A stretch of 64,000 bases of DNA from Pseudomonas sp. ISL-84 (GTDB taxonomy: Bacteria; Bacillota; Bacilli; Bacillales; Cytobacillaceae). Position numbers and translations under genes: made by a program. Positions 60,845 through 64,000 of this stretch are shown piece by piece. The stretch is taken from NCBI GenBank assembly GCA_018613035.1, contig JAGGRA010000023.1, positions 1 through 64,000 on the forward strand. Direction: 5' to 3'. How positions within the stretch are numbered: the first letter of the stretch is position 1; every line of letters begins with the position of its first letter. The notes beneath the pieces were generated by a model. The model did not search any database, was not told the DNA's origin, and was given only the letters and a program-made list of their open reading frames with translations.

Positions 60845-61034
60845 ATTTATCACTCCAACCTTTAGAAGGCTTTTCGGCTTCATTAATAGAATTTATGCTC
60901 AGCACACAGGAATACCTGCAGGCATTAAGGCTCTATATTTAAGATACCATAATACATCTCACTGCAAAATGAATTTGGTTTTGGGCTTCTGGCAGCCGGG
61001 CATGTGCACACCTGCCCCTTTTCCTCCTAAAATA

Positions 61035-61043
61035 TGCTATAAT
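61035..61043 (+). promoter_or_regulatory. Extended -10 promoter upstream of the YczE-like gene
   Basis: TGCTATAAT is a perfect extended -10 element. No good -35 is visible, which is normal for this class. It would drive the YczE-like gene and cymR. Confidence 0.5.
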
Positions 61044-61105
61044 GTCAAAAGTCTATATTATTACTAAGGATTTAAGATGCCTAACCAACGGGGAGATTAA
61101 GGCAC

Positions 61106-61795
61106 ATGATTTTGAAAAATAAAGGGCAAATTGGACCCAGGTTTTTGGTGTATTTATTCGGGCTGCTTGTCATGAGCCTTGGAATTGTTTTATTAATTGT
61201 GGCTGATTTAGGGGCAACCCCCTGGGATGTTCTCCATGTCGGATTATACTACCAGTTTGGCCTAACAATAGGTAGCTGGTCGGTCATTGTCGGAATTTTT
61301 ATATTAGCAATTGCTGCAATCATATCCAAGGAATTTCCGCAGGTCGGAGCTTTCTTGAATATGGTGCTCATTGGACTTTTTATTGACATGTATTTGTTTT
61401 TGCCATTCATGCAGACACCAAATGCTCTTGGCGGAAAAATGATGATGTTTGCTTCTGGTTTAGTTATTTACTGTTATGGTATGGGAATGTATATCTCAGC
61501 ACAGTTTGGAGCAGGACCGCGCGACAGCCTAATGATTGCATTAACAGCCAAAACCGGCTGGAAGGTCAGGAATGTAAGAGCCTTAATGGAGGTAATTGTT
61601 TTGGCCATTGGATGGCTGCTTGGCGGGCCTGTTTTTTGGGGCACCATCGTCCTCAGTTTAATGGTTGGTCCGATTGCTGGGGCTGCTTTACCGCAGAGCC
61701 AGGCTTTAACCGACCGATTTTTGGCAAAGCTTAAAGATGATAAAGAAATATATTTAAATCGAATGATGAATGAAAAGAATAGAGGTGCCAGTTGA
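61106..61795 (+). CDS. YczE/YitT-like membrane protein
   Basis: 229 residues with five membrane helices. RFLVYLFGLLVMSLGIVLLIVADLGATPWDVLHVGL, MGMYISAQFGAGPRDSLMIALTAKTGWKVRNVRALMEV and LGGPVFWGTIVLSLMVGPIAG match the YczE family (YitT-like), of unknown transport or accessory role. The stop shares a base with the ATG of cymR, so the two are translationally coupled. Confidence 0.9.
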   Translation: MILKNKGQIGPRFLVYLFGLLVMSLGIVLLIVADLGATPWDVLHVGLYYQFGLTIGSWSVIVGIFILAIAAIISKEFPQVGAFLNMVLIGLFIDMYLFLPFMQTPNALGGKMMMFASGLVIYCYGMGMYISAQFGAGPRDSLMIALTAKTGWKVRNVRALMEVIVLAIGWLLGGPVFWGTIVLSLMVGPIAGAALPQSQALTDRFLAKLKDDKEIYLNRMMNEKNRGAS

Positions 61796-62214
61796 TGAAA
61801 ATATCTACCAAAGGCCGTTATGGTTTAACCATTATGATTGAATTAGCAAAGAAGCATGGGGAGGGTCCTACCTCCCTGAAATCTATAGCCCAAACAAATG
61901 ACTTGTCCGAGCATTACCTGGAGCAGCTTATTGCTCCGCTTCGAAACGCCGGTCTCGTGAAAAGTATACGGGGTGCATATGGCGGCTATATTTTGGGGAA
62001 TGATCCAACAAAAATAACTGCGGGCGACATTATTAGAGTATTAGAGGGGCCGATCAGTCCGGTAGAAGGCATTGAAGATGAAGAGCCTGCAAAGAGAGAG
62101 CTTTGGATGCGAATTCGCGATGCTGTAAAAGATGTCCTTGATAACACAACCCTGGAAGACCTTGCCAGCCATACAGATACAGGCGAATCTGATGCTTATA
62201 TGTTTTATATTTAG
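61795..62214 (+). CDS. cymR: Rrf2-family cysteine metabolism repressor CymR
   Basis: 139-residue regulator, close to B. subtilis CymR (138). The winged helix KISTKGRYGLTIMIELAKKHG, SLKSIAQTNDLSEHYLEQLIAPLRNAGLVKSIRGAYGGYIL is classic Rrf2. It has no cysteine cluster, as expected for CymR, which senses cysteine status through complex formation with CysK. ATG 61795 is 8 bases after GAGGTG. It lies directly upstream of iscS, the conserved order. Confidence 0.95.
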   Translation: MKISTKGRYGLTIMIELAKKHGEGPTSLKSIAQTNDLSEHYLEQLIAPLRNAGLVKSIRGAYGGYILGNDPTKITAGDIIRVLEGPISPVEGIEDEEPAKRELWMRIRDAVKDVLDNTTLEDLASHTDTGESDAYMFYI

Positions 62215-62305
62215 GTATATAACGAATTTAGCTGCTGATGAGAATAATTCCTATTTTTATAGGAAAAATGCAAGTAGCAGGACGAAAATAAGTAGGTGAC
62301 ATAGA

Positions 62306-63448
62306 TTGGAAAGAATTTATCTTGACCATGCAGCAACATCCCCTATGCATCCGGGAGTGATAGAACGAGTGACAGAGGTAATGAAATGCGAGTTTGGCAA
62401 TCCGTCAAGCATCCACTTTTTTGGGCGGAGTGCCCGCCATATCATAGATGAAGCACGGGCTGTCTTAGCAAACAGCATTGGGGCAAAGGCGAATGATATT
62501 ATCTTCACAAGCGGCGGGACGGAAGCTGATAATCATGCGATATTTGGCGTTGCAGAAGCTTACCGTGAAAATGGAAAGCATATCATTACTACCCAGATCG
62601 AACATCATGCGGTTTTGCATGCATGTGAACAGCTTGAAAAGCAAGGCTATGAAGTAACGTATTTACCTGTGGATCTAAATGGGTGTGTTTCAAGAGAGGA
62701 TGTTTCCAAAGCTTTAAGGGATGATACTATTCTTGTGACGATCATGTACGGGAATAATGAAGTAGGCACAATCCAGCCAATTAAGGAAATTGGAGAAGTG
62801 CTGGCTGGCCATCCAGCAAAATTCCACACGGATGCAGTGCAGGCTTATGGTCTTGAAAGCTTGGATGTAAAAGAATTGGGAGTCGATTTACTGTCTGTCT
62901 CCGCACATAAAGTTAATGGTCCAAAAGGAATTGGCTTTTTGTATGTCCATCCTGATGTAAAACTTTCTTCCAGGTTATTTGGAGGAGAACAGGAAAGGAA
63001 ACGCCGGGCAGGGACAGAAAATGTTCCTTCGATTGCCGGCTTCCAGGAAGCGGTCCAGATCTCTCAGCAGAAGATGGATAACAAACGGGAAGAATACAAA
63101 GCTTTTAAACGGTTATTTTTGAATAAGCTTAAACAGTCTGATGTGGACTTCGAGCAGAACGGATCGCTTGATTATTCCCTGCCCCATGTTTTAAACTTAA
63201 GCTTTCCCGGAACAAATGTGGAAGCTATGCTTGTGAATCTCGATTTGGCGGGAATAGCAGCATCAAGCGGATCCGCTTGTACAGCAGGATCCATAGATCC
63301 TTCCCATGTGCTTGTCAGCATGTTTGGAAAAGGATCAGAGAAGCTGCAGAATTCCATCCGTTTCAGCTTTGGCCTTTTTAACACAGAGGATCAAATCGAA
63401 AGAGCAGCAATAGAAACAGCCAAAATCGTTAAACGACTGGCAAAATAG
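62306..63448 (+). CDS. iscS: Cysteine desulfurase IscS (YrvO-type)
   Basis: 380-residue PLP enzyme that supplies persulfide sulfur for tRNA thiolation by the adjacent MnmA. IYLDHAATSPMHPGVIERV, FTSGGTEADNHAIFG, the PLP lysine in SVSAHKVNGPKGIGFLYV, RAGTENVPSIAGFQEAV and the active cysteine in SSGSACTAGSIDPSHVL are present. TTG 62306 follows TAGGTGA. It is a paralogue of NifS encoded at 8235-9377, so the window carries two desulfurases with separate partners. Confidence 0.97.
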   Translation: MERIYLDHAATSPMHPGVIERVTEVMKCEFGNPSSIHFFGRSARHIIDEARAVLANSIGAKANDIIFTSGGTEADNHAIFGVAEAYRENGKHIITTQIEHHAVLHACEQLEKQGYEVTYLPVDLNGCVSREDVSKALRDDTILVTIMYGNNEVGTIQPIKEIGEVLAGHPAKFHTDAVQAYGLESLDVKELGVDLLSVSAHKVNGPKGIGFLYVHPDVKLSSRLFGGEQERKRRAGTENVPSIAGFQEAVQISQQKMDNKREEYKAFKRLFLNKLKQSDVDFEQNGSLDYSLPHVLNLSFPGTNVEAMLVNLDLAGIAASSGSACTAGSIDPSHVLVSMFGKGSEKLQNSIRFSFGLFNTEDQIERAAIETAKIVKRLAK

Positions 63449-63456
63449 ATGAACTA

Positions 63457-64000
<544 letters not shown>

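Overview
The window is a stretch of low-GC Gram-positive chromosome from a spore-forming member of the Bacillaceae. Evidence for this is the Bacillus gene order (rplU-prp-rpmA-spo0B-obg-pheB-pheA; nifS/niaR divergent from nadBCA followed by safA; bofC-ruvA-ruvB-queA-tgt-yajC; spoVB-comN-secDF; recJ-apt-relA-dtd; hisS-aspS-6S RNA-tcdA; rarA-cymR-iscS-mnmA), many sporulation genes (spo0B, safA, a CotS-like gene, bofC, spoVB, rsfA), strong Shine-Dalgarno sites and frequent TTG/GTG starts. It carries an RNase E/G gene (rng), which B. subtilis lacks, and several insertions relative to the B. subtilis order, so it is probably a Bacillaceae species outside the B. subtilis group. No rRNA, tRNA, CRISPR array, prophage or complete transposase gene was seen.

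Layout. 1-7.1 kb: RNase G, an L21 leader and ribosomal operon with the L27-processing protease, Spo0B, the Obg GTPase and phenylalanine genes. 7.1-13.2 kb: NAD synthesis genes around one NiaR operator that lies between two divergent promoters. 13.5-17.4 kb: spore coat/cortex genes led by a very repetitive SafA. 17.9-27.4 kb: an accessory catabolic island: TAXI-type TRAP transporter, two GntR/FadR regulators, GlcD- and GlcF-like oxidase subunits, an LhgO-like oxidase and an atypical SDR protein. 28-41 kb: BofC, RuvAB, queuosine genes, YajC, SpoVB, ComN, SecDF and transport/membrane genes. 41.6-47.5 kb: RecJ, Apt, RelA, Dtd. 47.7-56 kb: a five-SH3 amidase, the T-box controlled hisS-aspS operon, 6S RNA, a nitronate monooxygenase-like gene and tcdA. 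56-64 kb: a non-autonomous insertion inside the tcdA terminator, RsfA, an ABC exporter, RarA, CymR, IscS and the start of mnmA.

Genes that work together: Prp trims the L27 leader peptide encoded next to it. NifS matures the Fe-S enzyme NadA, and NiaR represses both arms of the nad locus. IscS supplies sulfur to MnmA, with CymR next door. YajC and SecDF are Sec accessory proteins. QueA and Tgt act in the same tRNA modification. The TRAP/oxidase island plausibly imports a 2-hydroxyacid and oxidises it to a 2-oxoacid, 2-hydroxyglutarate being the best guess.

The most unusual content is not in the well-known genes. At least ten copies or fragments of a dispersed repeat with ends GGCTCTGTTAAA/TTTAACAGAGCC sit between genes. 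A different 656-bp element has landed in the loop of a Rho-independent terminator. Two genes (nifS and a small membrane protein gene) have ATA exactly where the start codon is expected. A safA-internal ribosome site matches the known short SafA form, and there is a structured safA leader.
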